A stretch of 64,000 nt of DNA, taken from Methylobacterium sp. GTDB lineage: Bacteria > Pseudomonadota > Alphaproteobacteria > Rhizobiales > Beijerinckiaceae. A program made the position numbers and the translations under genes. The stretch is taken from positions 23,441 to 87,440 of the forward strand of contig PNLY01000012.1 in assembly GCA_013823325.1 (NCBI GenBank), written 5' to 3'. The first letter of the stretch is position 1. The number at the start of each line of letters is the position of its first letter. Positions 38,136 through 46,183 of this stretch are shown here, piece after piece. The notes beneath the pieces are model-generated. The model saw nothing but the letters and a program-made list of their open reading frames with translations. It was not told where the DNA came from and made no database searches.

Positions 38136-38549
38136 ATGAAGCTTCCGGTCCTTGCCACCGCCTTGTTCGCGCTCGGCCTTACCCAGGCGCAGGCCCAGTC
38201 CTGCGAAGGCAATTTCTCCATCGTCGGCACGCCGATGCTGACCGGCCTGACCTACAAGACCTGGGATCTCGTGCCGAAGCGCGCGCCGGCGCGGGTGCTG
38301 AAGGACCTCGGCGCCGCCGTCTCGGCCGAGGGCTTCGCCGACATGCGCATCGACAACGCCACCAGCTCGGTCCTCGCCATCCAGGAAACCTCCGGCTCCG
38401 GCCGACCACAGACCCTGCGCATCACGGCGCGCAAGAGCGGCAGCGGCACGCGGGTCGATGCGGTCTTCGTCGTCCAGCAGGGCCAGGTCGCACCGGAGGC
38501 TTACGTCCGCGACGCGCTCTGCCGCGTGATCTCCGGCGCGCAGGGCTGA
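38136..38549 (+). CDS. secreted protein, paralogue of the gene at 39310
   Basis: A 137-residue exported protein: signal peptide cut near AQAQS, then SCEGNFSIVGTPMLTGLTYK, an ...EGFADMRIDNATSSVLAIQE middle and an ...EAYVRDALCRVISG end. The Cys at the start and near the end of the mature chain probably pair. It shares this pattern with the gene at 39310-39732: same length, same two Cys, same TGxxYK/R, EGF, SGSGR and CRII/CRVI positions. Function unknown. Confidence 0.75.
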   Translation: MKLPVLATALFALGLTQAQAQSCEGNFSIVGTPMLTGLTYKTWDLVPKRAPARVLKDLGAAVSAEGFADMRIDNATSSVLAIQETSGSGRPQTLRITARKSGSGTRVDAVFVVQQGQVAPEAYVRDALCRVISGAQG

Positions 38550-38657
38550 TCCTGCACAAGATGCGGCGTCTCGCTCAGGCGGCGCCGCGACAATCCTGCC
38601 AGAATCCGCCATTAGGCGGAAACGCCAGCCGATGGTGCCTGACAGGATCCCAAATAG

Positions 38658-39245
38658 ATGACGAAGCATTCGGGCGCAGCCCTCCTGATCGCCCTGCTTC
38701 TGGCCGGCTGCGCCGGGGCGCAGCGCGAGACCACGGCGCCGAGCCCGCGCAAGCTCGAGCGTCTCGCCGCGGTGAAGGCCGATCCGGCCGAGGCGGTGCG
38801 CATCCTCAACGCCTATCGCGCCGGCAAGGGCCTCGGCCCGGTCCGGCTCGACTCGACGCTGACCGCGATGGCCCAGCGCCAGTCCGACGCGATGGCGGCC
38901 AGCGACGACCTCTCCCACAGCGCCGCCGGCAGCTTCAATTCCCGCGTCAACGCCGCCGGCCTAGACACGGTGCGCGCCGCCGAGAATCTCGGCGCCGGCT
39001 ACTACTCGACGCTGGAGGCTTTCGACGGCTGGAAGAAGTCGTCCGGCCACGAGGCCAATCTCTCGATGCCGCAGGCGACGCGAATCGGCATCGCCCTCGC
39101 GAAGAACCCGCAGACCCGCTATGGCGCCTGGTGGACGCTGGTGCTCGCCGGCGAGCCGGAAAAGCGGCAAGAAATGTCGGCCGGGCCACTGGTGCCGGTG
39201 CGCGGCAGCGGGACGACAACCTTCCGCTGGGGCCCGCCGCTCTAA
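38658..39245 (+). CDS. CAP-domain lipoprotein
   Basis: A 195-residue protein with a lipobox (ALLLAGCAG, near residue 18) and a CAP/SCP-like domain: ILNAYRAGKGLGPVRLDSTL, MAQRQSDAMAASDDLSHSA and RAAENLGAGYYSTLEAFDGW, where His and Glu of the CAP cavity are present. Anchored in the outer or inner membrane. Bacterial CAP proteins have no fixed role; lipid binding and proteolysis are suggested. It lies between the two paralogous secreted-protein genes, so the three may be one unit. Confidence 0.85.
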   Translation: MTKHSGAALLIALLLAGCAGAQRETTAPSPRKLERLAAVKADPAEAVRILNAYRAGKGLGPVRLDSTLTAMAQRQSDAMAASDDLSHSAAGSFNSRVNAAGLDTVRAAENLGAGYYSTLEAFDGWKKSSGHEANLSMPQATRIGIALAKNPQTRYGAWWTLVLAGEPEKRQEMSAGPLVPVRGSGTTTFRWGPPL

Positions 39246-39309
39246 ACCGGCACAGACCTCGACAAGCGCACGACGCCATCGGCATCGCCGATTCGAGATG
39301 GGATTGAGA

Positions 39310-39732
39310 ATGACGAAGACGACCATTGCCTGCGCCGGAGTTGCGCTCTTCCTGCTGTCCGGCACGGCCGGCGCCCTGGCCCAGAGCTGCGAGAAAACCT
39401 TCGCGGCAGGCGGCGAGCCTTTCCTGACCGGCATCAATTATCGCGCCTCGGGCATCGTCAAGACCGCCCCGGCCAAGGCGCTCAACGGGCTGAAGCGCGG
39501 CATGGCCGCGGAAGGCTTCTCGAATGTCACGATCGACCAGGAGGAAGGGACCGTGACGGGCTTCAAGGACGGCGCCGGTTCGGGCCGGCTGCAGCGCCTT
39601 CAGGGAACCGCGCGCAAGGCCGGGAACGGGAGCATCGTCGAGATTTTCTACCAGCTCCAGAGCGGACAGGTCTCGGACGAAGCCTTCATCCGCACCGCTT
39701 TCTGCCGCATCATCAACGGCGCCGGCCGCTGA
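39310..39732 (+). CDS. secreted protein, paralogue of the gene at 38136
   Basis: A 140-residue exported protein: signal cut near ALAQS, then SCEKTFAAGGEPFLTGINYR, KRGMAAEGFSNVTIDQ, GSGRLQRLQGTARKAGNG and EAFIRTAFCRIINGAGR. It shares pattern and length with the gene at 38136-38549, suggesting a duplication. An ATG at 39298 is in frame; 39310 starts the signal peptide more compactly. Confidence 0.75.
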   Translation: MTKTTIACAGVALFLLSGTAGALAQSCEKTFAAGGEPFLTGINYRASGIVKTAPAKALNGLKRGMAAEGFSNVTIDQEEGTVTGFKDGAGSGRLQRLQGTARKAGNGSIVEIFYQLQSGQVSDEAFIRTAFCRIINGAGR

Positions 39733-39832
39733 AGCGGCCCGATAGTGACGGCGTCCGCGCCCCGCCAAATTTTCCGCTTTACAAGCGACCCGCTCTGGTG
39801 ATGGCTCTGGTTTTTAGCGGAGCCTTCACATC

Positions 39833-40459
39833 ATGACCTTCGAAGCCTGGGCCGCGTTCGCCGCCGCCACCGCCGTCCTCCTCGTCATCCCCGGTCCGAC
39901 GATCCTGCTGGTGATCTCCTATGCGCTCGGCCAGGGCTGGCGCACCGCCCTGCCGATGGCGGTCGGCGTCGCCCTCGGCGACTTCACCGCGATGACCTTG
40001 TCCATGCTTGGCGTCGGCGCGCTGCTTGCGACATCGGCTACCATCTTCACCGCGCTGAAATGGGCGGGCGCGGCCTATCTCATCTATCTCGGCGTCAAGC
40101 TCTTCCGGGCCGGCGGCAGCCTCGATGCCGAGCCGCGCCGGGATGCGAGCTCGGCGCTGAAGATGCTCGGCCATGCCTGGCTGGTGACGGCGCTGAACCC
40201 GAAGAGCATCACCTTCTTCGTCGCCTTCTTGCCGCAGTTCCTCGACCCGAAGGCGGATTTCTGGACGCAGATGCTGATCTTCGAGGCGACCTTCATCACC
40301 CTCGCCTTCGCCAACGCCTTCGGCTACGCGCTGATCGCTTCGCGCGCCCGCACCCTCGTCGGCAATCCCCGCGCCATCGGCCTGTTCAACAAGGCCGGCG
40401 GCACGCTGCTGATCGGAGCCGGCATCGCCACCGTCGCGGTGCGCTCCGGCAGCAACTAA
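39833..40459 (+). CDS. LysE-family translocator
   Basis: A 208-residue inner-membrane exporter with about six hydrophobic helices. The N-terminal ATAVLLVIPGPTILLVISYALGQ helix pair, GVALGDFTAM and the NPKSITFFVAFLPQFL segment are typical of RhtB/LysE amino-acid exporters. The exported compound is unknown. A second member of the family lies at 63292-63924. It starts 100 bases after the secreted-protein gene and is followed closely by a methyltransferase. Confidence 0.9.
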   Translation: MTFEAWAAFAAATAVLLVIPGPTILLVISYALGQGWRTALPMAVGVALGDFTAMTLSMLGVGALLATSATIFTALKWAGAAYLIYLGVKLFRAGGSLDAEPRRDASSALKMLGHAWLVTALNPKSITFFVAFLPQFLDPKADFWTQMLIFEATFITLAFANAFGYALIASRARTLVGNPRAIGLFNKAGGTLLIGAGIATVAVRSGSN

Positions 40460-40469
40460 GGGATCGCGC

Positions 40470-41069
40470 GTGAGCGGACGCGACGCGGACACACTCGGCT
40501 TCTACGGAGCCGAAGCCGAGGTGTATGCCGGACGGGACCGCGAGCTCGGCGAGGCCCGGCTGCGACGCTTCGCTGCACGGCTGCCAGCCGGCGGCCAGGT
40601 GCTCGAACTCGGCTGCGGCGGCGGGCAGGACAGCGAAGCCCTGCTCGCACTCGGCCTCGACGTCACCCCGACCGACGGCTCGCCCGAGCTTGCAGCAGAG
40701 GCGCAGAAGCGCCTGCGCCGGCCGGTCGCGGTCCTGCTGTTCGAGGACCTCATGGCGGATGCAGCCTTCGACGGCGTCTGGGCCAATGCGTGCCTCCTGC
40801 ATGTCCCGCGCACGGCCTTGCCCGGCATCCTCGCCAAGGTGCAGCGGGCCCTGCGGCCGGGCGGCGTCTTCTACGCCAGCTACAAGGCCGGCGAGGCCGA
40901 GGGCCGCGACCGCTTCGGCCGCTTCTTCAACTATCCGGACGCCGCATGGCTGCGCACGGCCTACGGCAAGAACGGCTGGGACTGCATCGAGATCGAGGAG
41001 GATGAAGGCGGCAGCTATGACAAGGAGTCGACACGCTGGCTGCATGCGACAGCGATCAAGTTGTCTTGA
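40470..41069 (+). CDS. class I SAM-dependent methyltransferase
   Basis: A 199-residue methyltransferase. Motif I is VLELGCGGGQDSEALLALG (near residues 47-65), followed by VTPTDGSPELA and WANACLLHVPRTALPGILAK. The Methyltransf_11/25 pattern and YASYKAGEAEGRDRFGRFF suggest action on a small molecule; tellurite-resistance TehB-like members look similar. The start is a GTG at 40470, ten bases after the LysE stop, so the two are probably co-transcribed. Confidence 0.82.
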   Translation: MSGRDADTLGFYGAEAEVYAGRDRELGEARLRRFAARLPAGGQVLELGCGGGQDSEALLALGLDVTPTDGSPELAAEAQKRLRRPVAVLLFEDLMADAAFDGVWANACLLHVPRTALPGILAKVQRALRPGGVFYASYKAGEAEGRDRFGRFFNYPDAAWLRTAYGKNGWDCIEIEEDEGGSYDKESTRWLHATAIKLS

Positions 41070-41122
41070 AACGGACGCCATGGCCTTGACGCTGCGCGGT
41101 CCGCGCACGACCTGACTATGCC

Positions 41123-42181
41123 ATGACCCGACGCAAGCTCCTGCGCCTCCTCGGCATCCCCGCCCTTCTCGGCTCCTCCGGCTTCGCCTGGGCCTCCTAT
41201 GCGCGCTCGCGCAATCCCTATTATCAGGGCCCAGTCAGCGACCATTTCGACGGCTTGGTGTTCACCGACGGCCGGCCGGTCACGAAGGGGCTCGCCGATG
41301 TGCTGCGCTGGCAATTCTCGAAACGCGAGCGCGAGGCCTTCCCGGCGCAATACGAAGCACCGCCGCAGGACAAGCCGCCCACTCGCGTCGAGGGCCTGCG
41401 CGTCGTCCATCTCGGCCACGCCTCCTTCCTTTACCAGGTCGCCGGCCTCAATATCCTGATCGACCCGGTCTTTTCCGAGCGGGCGAGCCCGTTCTCATTC
41501 TTCGGACCGAAGCGGGTGAACGCGCCGGGCGTCGCCTTTGCCAACCTGCCGACGATCGACGTCGTGCTGGTCACGCACAATCATTACGACCATCTCGACG
41601 TCGAGACACTGGCGCAGGTCCATGCCCGCGACAATCCGCGCATGATCATGCCGCTCGGCAACGATGTGATCGCCAAGGCACGCGAAGCGAGCATGCGGGC
41701 CGAGGCGCATGACTGGGGGGCGCGGCTGGAGCTGTCGGACAAGGTCGCGACCACGCTGGTGCCGAGCTATCACTGGTCGGCCCGCGGCGCCTTCGACCGG
41801 CGCATGGCGCTGTGGTGCTCCTTCGTGATCGAGACCCCGGCCGGCAAGCTCTTCCATATCGGCGACACCGGCTATCATGACGGCTCGCTCTATGAGCGGC
41901 TCGGCAGGGAGCATGGCCCGTTCCGGCTGGCGGCGCTGCCGATCGGCGCCTATGAGCCGCGCTGGTTCATGAGCGACAACCACATGAACCCGGAAGAAGC
42001 GGTCAAGGTGATGCGCTCGCTGCGGGCCGAGCAGGCGCTCGGCCACCATTGGGGCACCTTCCAGCTCACCGACGAAGGCGTTAGCCGTCCGCCCGAGGCG
42101 CTCACCATCGCGCTGGAGAAAGCGGGGCTGCCGCAGGAACGCTTCCAGCCGATGCGGCCGGGGCTGGTCTGGGAGGCGTAG
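41123..42181 (+). CDS. MBL-fold metallo-hydrolase, NAPE-PLD-like
   Basis: A 352-residue protein. A short N-terminal hydrophobic segment after M-T-R-R-K may be a membrane anchor or signal. The metallo-beta-lactamase core has VLVTHNHYDHLD, LFHIGDTGYHDG and LGHHWGTFQLTDE, the metal-binding motifs of the N-acylphosphatidylethanolamine phospholipase D branch. It probably hydrolyses a lipid phosphodiester at the membrane; the substrate is unknown. The palindromic repeat at 42192 follows. Confidence 0.85.
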   Translation: MTRRKLLRLLGIPALLGSSGFAWASYARSRNPYYQGPVSDHFDGLVFTDGRPVTKGLADVLRWQFSKREREAFPAQYEAPPQDKPPTRVEGLRVVHLGHASFLYQVAGLNILIDPVFSERASPFSFFGPKRVNAPGVAFANLPTIDVVLVTHNHYDHLDVETLAQVHARDNPRMIMPLGNDVIAKAREASMRAEAHDWGARLELSDKVATTLVPSYHWSARGAFDRRMALWCSFVIETPAGKLFHIGDTGYHDGSLYERLGREHGPFRLAALPIGAYEPRWFMSDNHMNPEEAVKVMRSLRAEQALGHHWGTFQLTDEGVSRPPEALTIALEKAGLPQERFQPMRPGLVWEA

Positions 42182-42191
42182 GCAGCCGCGC

Positions 42192-42284
42192 CGTCATGCT
42201 CGCCCTTGAGGCGAGCAGCCACATCTTGAACACCGGATTGCATCCGGGAACACGAGGATGGTCGGGGCAAGCCCGACCATGACG
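42192..42284. repeat. palindromic intergenic repeat, family F (93 bp, copy 1)
   Basis: The first stem CTCGCCCTTGAGGCGAG at 42199-42215 and a GGTCGGGGCAAGCCCGACC stem at 42260-42278 are framed by CGTCATG (42192-42198) and CATGACG (42278-42284). The middle holds CACATCTTGAACACCG, also present (CACGTCTTGAACACCG) in the copy at 60165-60257. It lies between the convergent MBL and GyrI-like genes. Confidence 0.85.
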
Positions 42285-42298
42285 GGAAAGGCGCTGCC

Positions 42299-43165
42299 TT
42301 ACTTCGGCTGGACGTAGACGTTGATCTCGAGGTTCGGATCGCCAGGATCCTTGAGATCGCTGACATACTCCTCGAGGAAGGCGTCCTTCACCACGATGTT
42401 CTTGGCCTCGAGATAGGCCGTGATCGTCTCATAGGTCGAATCGATATCGTCATAGGGCGCGGTGTGGACGAAGCGCAGGGAGCGACCAACCGGCGACTGG
42501 CCGTTGCGCACCCCGTTCGCCAGCGGCCCGGCCGCCGCCTTGTCGACCGGCAGCATCGCCTCGAACTTGAAGCCGTTGTCGTCGGTCTCGACGAACAGGC
42601 TGAGCGGCCGACCTGCGACCTTTAAACCGGCCTTGTCCGCCTCGGTGCGCAGGAGCGCGATCGTCTCCGCCAGCTTCTGGAAGCCCTGATCCCAGCTTGC
42701 CTGTCCGGCGAACAGCAGCACCGGCTTGGCCGTCAGCTGGATCTCGTCGACATCGGAGGGATCGCCCTTCTTGCCGGCGAGCGTCGCGTTCGAATCGGGC
42801 GTGCCGGTCTGCTGTTGCTGCACGGGCGGGGCCGGCTGCGGGCTGGGCAGCGTCGGCGGCGGCTGGACAGGCTGCGGCTCGGCCGGCGCCGCAGGAGCGG
42901 GCTGGACCGGCTGCGGCGTCACGGGTGATTGCGGCGCCGGCGGCGGTTGCACCGGCTGCGGCTCGGCCTGGGTCGGCTGATTGCCCTGATTCTGGGTCGG
43001 CGCCTGCTGAGCCGGCTGCGCGTTCTGCGCAGGCGTCGCCGTTCCCGGCGGCGCGGCGAGCGGCGTGCTCTCCACGGCGGTCGGCGGTGCGACCCGCGTC
43101 TGCGCGGCGGCCGGATAGGCTAAGGCGAGCGCCAGAAGAAGCGCGCTGAATCTCGACTGCCGCAT
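42299..43165 (-). CDS. secreted protein with Pro/Gln-rich stalk and GyrI-like domain
   Basis: A 288-residue protein in three parts: a signal peptide (RQSRFSALLLALALAYPAAA), a low-complexity linker of ~100 residues made of repeated Pro, Gln, Ala and Thr (many QPVQPPP-like units), and a C-terminal ~150-residue domain with LFAGQASWDQGFQKLAETIA, FKFEAMLPVDKAA, LRFVHTAPYDDIDSTYETI and DLEINVYV-type strands, matching the GyrI/AraC-effector-binding fold. Such domains normally bind small molecules in the cytoplasm; here the signal suggests periplasmic or cell-wall exposure. Start ATG at 43165 fits the signal; the frame is open further up. Confidence 0.82.
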   Translation of the reverse strand: MRQSRFSALLLALALAYPAAAQTRVAPPTAVESTPLAAPPGTATPAQNAQPAQQAPTQNQGNQPTQAEPQPVQPPPAPQSPVTPQPVQPAPAAPAEPQPVQPPPTLPSPQPAPPVQQQQTGTPDSNATLAGKKGDPSDVDEIQLTAKPVLLFAGQASWDQGFQKLAETIALLRTEADKAGLKVAGRPLSLFVETDDNGFKFEAMLPVDKAAAGPLANGVRNGQSPVGRSLRFVHTAPYDDIDSTYETITAYLEAKNIVVKDAFLEEYVSDLKDPGDPNLEINVYVQPK

Positions 43166-43306
43166 ACCCGAATGTCCCGAGCTGACACGACCGATTCGCG
43201 CCGTGCCGCAAACTACGACGATCCCGTTACGGCAGGAAGATCGTGAAGGGTGGCATTTTTTCGACGTCAGGCTCATATACCCGCATCATCAACGACGTGT
43301 GACCCT

Positions 43307-44191
43307 ATGAACGCCCTCGCCAACCGCCGGTTCCTCAAGATGAACGGGCTCGGCAACGAGATCACCGTGCTCGATCTGCGCGGGACGAAGCACATCGTCT
43401 CCGAAGCCGAGGCGCGTGCCATCGCCAGCCGGGAGCGAACCCGCTTCGACCAGTTGATGGTCCTGCACGACGCCAAGGCGGCGGGGACAGACGCCTATGT
43501 CCGCATCTACAACACCGACGGTTCGGAAGCCGGCGCCTGCGGCAACGGCACGCGCTGCGTCGCCTGGGCGATGACCGCCGACCCTGAGATGGGGCAGGCC
43601 GGACGCGACGGCCTCCTGCTGCAGACCAAGGCCGGGCTGCTGCCGGTGGCACGGCTGTCGGAGGCCGTCTTCACCGTCGACATGGGCGCGCCGCGCCTCG
43701 CCTGGGACGAGATCCCGCTGGCCGAACCCTTCGAGGACACCAGCCGCTTCGAACTGCAGATCGGGCCGATCGACGACCCGATCCTGCATACGCCCTGCGC
43801 CGTCAGCATGGGCAATCCGCACGCCGTCTTCTTCGTCGACGATTCCTATCGCTTCAATCTGGAGCAGATCGGCCCGCTGCTGGAGAACCACCCGATCTTC
43901 CCGGACCGCGCCAATATCGGCCTCGCCGCCGTCAAGGCGCCCGATCATATCGTGCTGCGGGTCTGGGAACGCGGCGCCGGCATTACCCGCGCCTGCGGCT
44001 CCGGCGCCTGTGCGGCGCTGGTTGCCGCCGTGCGCCGCGAGCTCACCGAGCGCAAGGCGACCGTCAGCCTGCCCGGCGGCGACCTCGTGATCGAATGGCG
44101 CGAGAGCGACGGCCATGTCCTGATGACCGGCCCGGCCGCGCTCGACTGGGAGGGCGTGCTGGAGCCCGGCCTTTTCGCCGCCGTCGCCTGA
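43307..44191 (+). CDS. dapF: diaminopimelate epimerase
   Basis: A 294-residue epimerase converting LL- to meso-diaminopimelate for lysine and peptidoglycan. The two catalytic cysteines are in [14 protein letters not shown] and [15 protein letters not shown], the first after [16 protein letters not shown]. Full length. The ATG at 43307 begins the conserved N-terminus. Its stop overlaps the mtaB start as TGATG. In related genomes dapF-mtaB is followed by ftsY; here it is not. Confidence 0.96.
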   Translation: MNALANRRFLKMNGLGNEITVLDLRGTKHIVSEAEARAIASRERTRFDQLMVLHDAKAAGTDAYVRIYNTDGSEAGACGNGTRCVAWAMTADPEMGQAGRDGLLLQTKAGLLPVARLSEAVFTVDMGAPRLAWDEIPLAEPFEDTSRFELQIGPIDDPILHTPCAVSMGNPHAVFFVDDSYRFNLEQIGPLLENHPIFPDRANIGLAAVKAPDHIVLRVWERGAGITRACGSGACAALVAAVRRELTERKATVSLPGGDLVIEWRESDGHVLMTGPAALDWEGVLEPGLFAAVA

Positions 44192-45468
44192 TGGGCGTCG
44201 AGCTCGTCACCTTCGGCTGCCGGCTGAACATCGTCGAGAGCGAGGCGATCGAGCGGCAGGCCCGGGCTGCCGGCCTCTCCGACGTCGCAGTGATTAATAC
44301 TTGCGCCGTCACTGCGGAAGCCGTGCGCCAGGCCGGCCAGGCGATCCGCCGGCTTGCCCGCGAGAAGCCGGAGCGTCCCATCGTGGTCACCGGCTGCGCT
44401 GCCCAGATCGAACCGCAGCGCTTCGCCGCCATGCCGGAGGTGGCACGGGTGCTCGGCAACGCCGAGAAGCTCGACGTGGCAAGCTGGCAAGCACTCGCGA
44501 GCTCGAACAGCCTACGTGCCGCAAGCCCAAACGACGACGCGGCCAGCAAGATCGTCGTCGGCGACATCATGCTGGCGCGCGAGTCTGCTCCGCAGCGCAC
44601 GCAGGCGCTGGGCCAGCACACCCGCGGTTTCCTGCAGGTGCAGAACGGCTGCGACCATCGCTGCACCTTCTGCGTCATCCCGCTCGGACGCGGCAATGCG
44701 CGCTCGGCCCCCATCGCCGAGGTCGTCGCGCAGGCGCGTCGCCTCGTCGAGGACGGCGCCAGCGAGATCGTGTTGACCGGAGTCGATCTGACCAGTTACG
44801 GCCGGGAGCACCCGGGCACGCCGACGCTCGGCGCGCTCGTCGGCGCGATCCTCGCCGCACTGCCCGAATTGAAGCGCCTGCGCCTGTCCTCGCTCGACGC
44901 TGTCGAGGTCGACGACGAACTGCGCGCCTTGATCGCCAACGAAGCGCGGCTGATGCCGCATCTGCACCTGTCGCTGCAATCGGGCGACGACCTCGTGCTG
45001 AAGCGGATGAAGCGCCGCCACAGCCGGGCCGAGGCGGTCAATTTCTGCAGAGAGATGCGCGCCTTGCGCCCCGACATCGTCTTCGGCGCCGACCTGATCG
45101 CCGGCTTCCCGACTGAGGACGAGGCGATGTTCTCGCGCACGCTCGCGCTGATCGATGAATGCGGGCTGTCCTATGTCCACGGCTTCCCGTTTTCAGCCCG
45201 GCCCGGTACGCCGGCCGCACGCATGCCGCAGGTCGCCCTCGGCGAGATCAAGGAGCGCGCGGCCCGCCTGCGAGAAGCGGCTGAAGCCGCTCACACCCGG
45301 CACCTTTCCGCCCGGATCGGCCGGCCGCTCTCGGTCCTGACCGAGCGCGGCGATACCGGCCGGGCCGAGGATTTCACCCTGGTGCGCTTCGGCCATGGCG
45401 TCGCGCCGGGCCAGATCCTGCCGGTGACCGCCCATGCCCAGGCCGGCAAATCGCTGCTGGCTGCTTGA
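44191..45468 (+). CDS. mtaB: tRNA t(6)A37 methylthiotransferase MtaB
   Basis: A 425-residue radical-SAM enzyme adding methylthio to t6A37 of tRNA. The N-terminal UPF0004 domain has cysteines in VTFGCRLNIVES, INTCAVT and VVTGCAAQ that hold the auxiliary [4Fe-4S] cluster. The radical-SAM triad is CDHRCTFCVIP, and the end has TRAM-like residues. The start overlaps the dapF stop by one base, showing translational coupling. Confidence 0.95.
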   Translation: MGVELVTFGCRLNIVESEAIERQARAAGLSDVAVINTCAVTAEAVRQAGQAIRRLAREKPERPIVVTGCAAQIEPQRFAAMPEVARVLGNAEKLDVASWQALASSNSLRAASPNDDAASKIVVGDIMLARESAPQRTQALGQHTRGFLQVQNGCDHRCTFCVIPLGRGNARSAPIAEVVAQARRLVEDGASEIVLTGVDLTSYGREHPGTPTLGALVGAILAALPELKRLRLSSLDAVEVDDELRALIANEARLMPHLHLSLQSGDDLVLKRMKRRHSRAEAVNFCREMRALRPDIVFGADLIAGFPTEDEAMFSRTLALIDECGLSYVHGFPFSARPGTPAARMPQVALGEIKERAARLREAAEAAHTRHLSARIGRPLSVLTERGDTGRAEDFTLVRFGHGVAPGQILPVTAHAQAGKSLLAA

Positions 45469-45547
45469 CCCCGCCCCCCTCCCCGGCCATAGCCGGCAGC
45501 ACCTCATCCGTCTCGCTGCCGTCGCAATCCGGAACTAGCCCGTGACC

Positions 45548-46111
45548 ATGACCAGATCGCTTCGCCTGTCCGTCGCCCTCGCCGCAATCCTGTCCGCCGG
45601 CACCGCCGCCGCACAATCCTATGGCGACGCTGCGAGCGGGCTGTCGGTCACGCCGCCTGCAGGCTTCAAGGCGGAAGCCGGCAAGCCGCATCCGCAATTC
45701 GACGTGACGATCGACATCTCGTCGAAGACCGGCACGCCCAAGGCGGTGAACAGCACCGGCCATCTCTGCACGCTCGGCTTCAAGCCCTCGACGCAGAACG
45801 CCCAGCTGACGCGCGACATCGTCAACGAGCAGATGACCAAGCCGGAGTGGCAGCAGCTCTATCGCGAGATGTTCGAGACGATCGGCACCGTGTCCGATTT
45901 CAAGCTGTTCGAGCACCAGGGCTTCACCGGCGTCGAGCTGATCGTGACGCCCAAGGCCGGGCCGAACGCGCAGAATGTGCGCATGTTCACCTCGACCCTG
46001 GAGACGGCCAAGGGCCGCACCGCGCTGATCTGCGCCACCGATCCGGCGAGCCTGGCCGCTGCCTTGCCGCAGTTCAAGGCGCTGCGCGCGACGATTCACG
46101 CGCCGGAATAA
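45548..46111 (+). CDS. secreted protein, function unknown
   Basis: A 187-residue exported protein: signal (SLRLSVALAAILSAGTAAAQ) then a ~165-residue mature domain with TPPAGFKAEAGKPHPQFDVT, a HLCTLGFKP segment and an ALICATDPASLAAALPQF end; two Cys could pair. No family recognised. The frame also has GTG at 45542, but no ribosome site supports either; ATG at 45548 is kept. It follows mtaB in the place usually held by ftsY. Confidence 0.7.
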   Translation: MTRSLRLSVALAAILSAGTAAAQSYGDAASGLSVTPPAGFKAEAGKPHPQFDVTIDISSKTGTPKAVNSTGHLCTLGFKPSTQNAQLTRDIVNEQMTKPEWQQLYREMFETIGTVSDFKLFEHQGFTGVELIVTPKAGPNAQNVRMFTSTLETAKGRTALICATDPASLAAALPQFKALRATIHAPE

Positions 46112-46126
46112 GGCCCGCTCGCTTTG

Positions 46127-46177
46127 AGCCTTCATCCTTCGAGGCGGCCCTGACGCGGTCCCCTCACGATGAAGGCT
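46127..46177. repeat. short palindromic repeat, family G
   Basis: AGCCTTCATC (46127-46136) and GATGAAGGCT (46168-46177) are exact complements with a 31-base spacer. It lies between the convergent secreted-protein and acyl-CoA ligase genes and could act as a two-way terminator. Confidence 0.7.
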
Positions 46178-46183
46178 GCGGGT

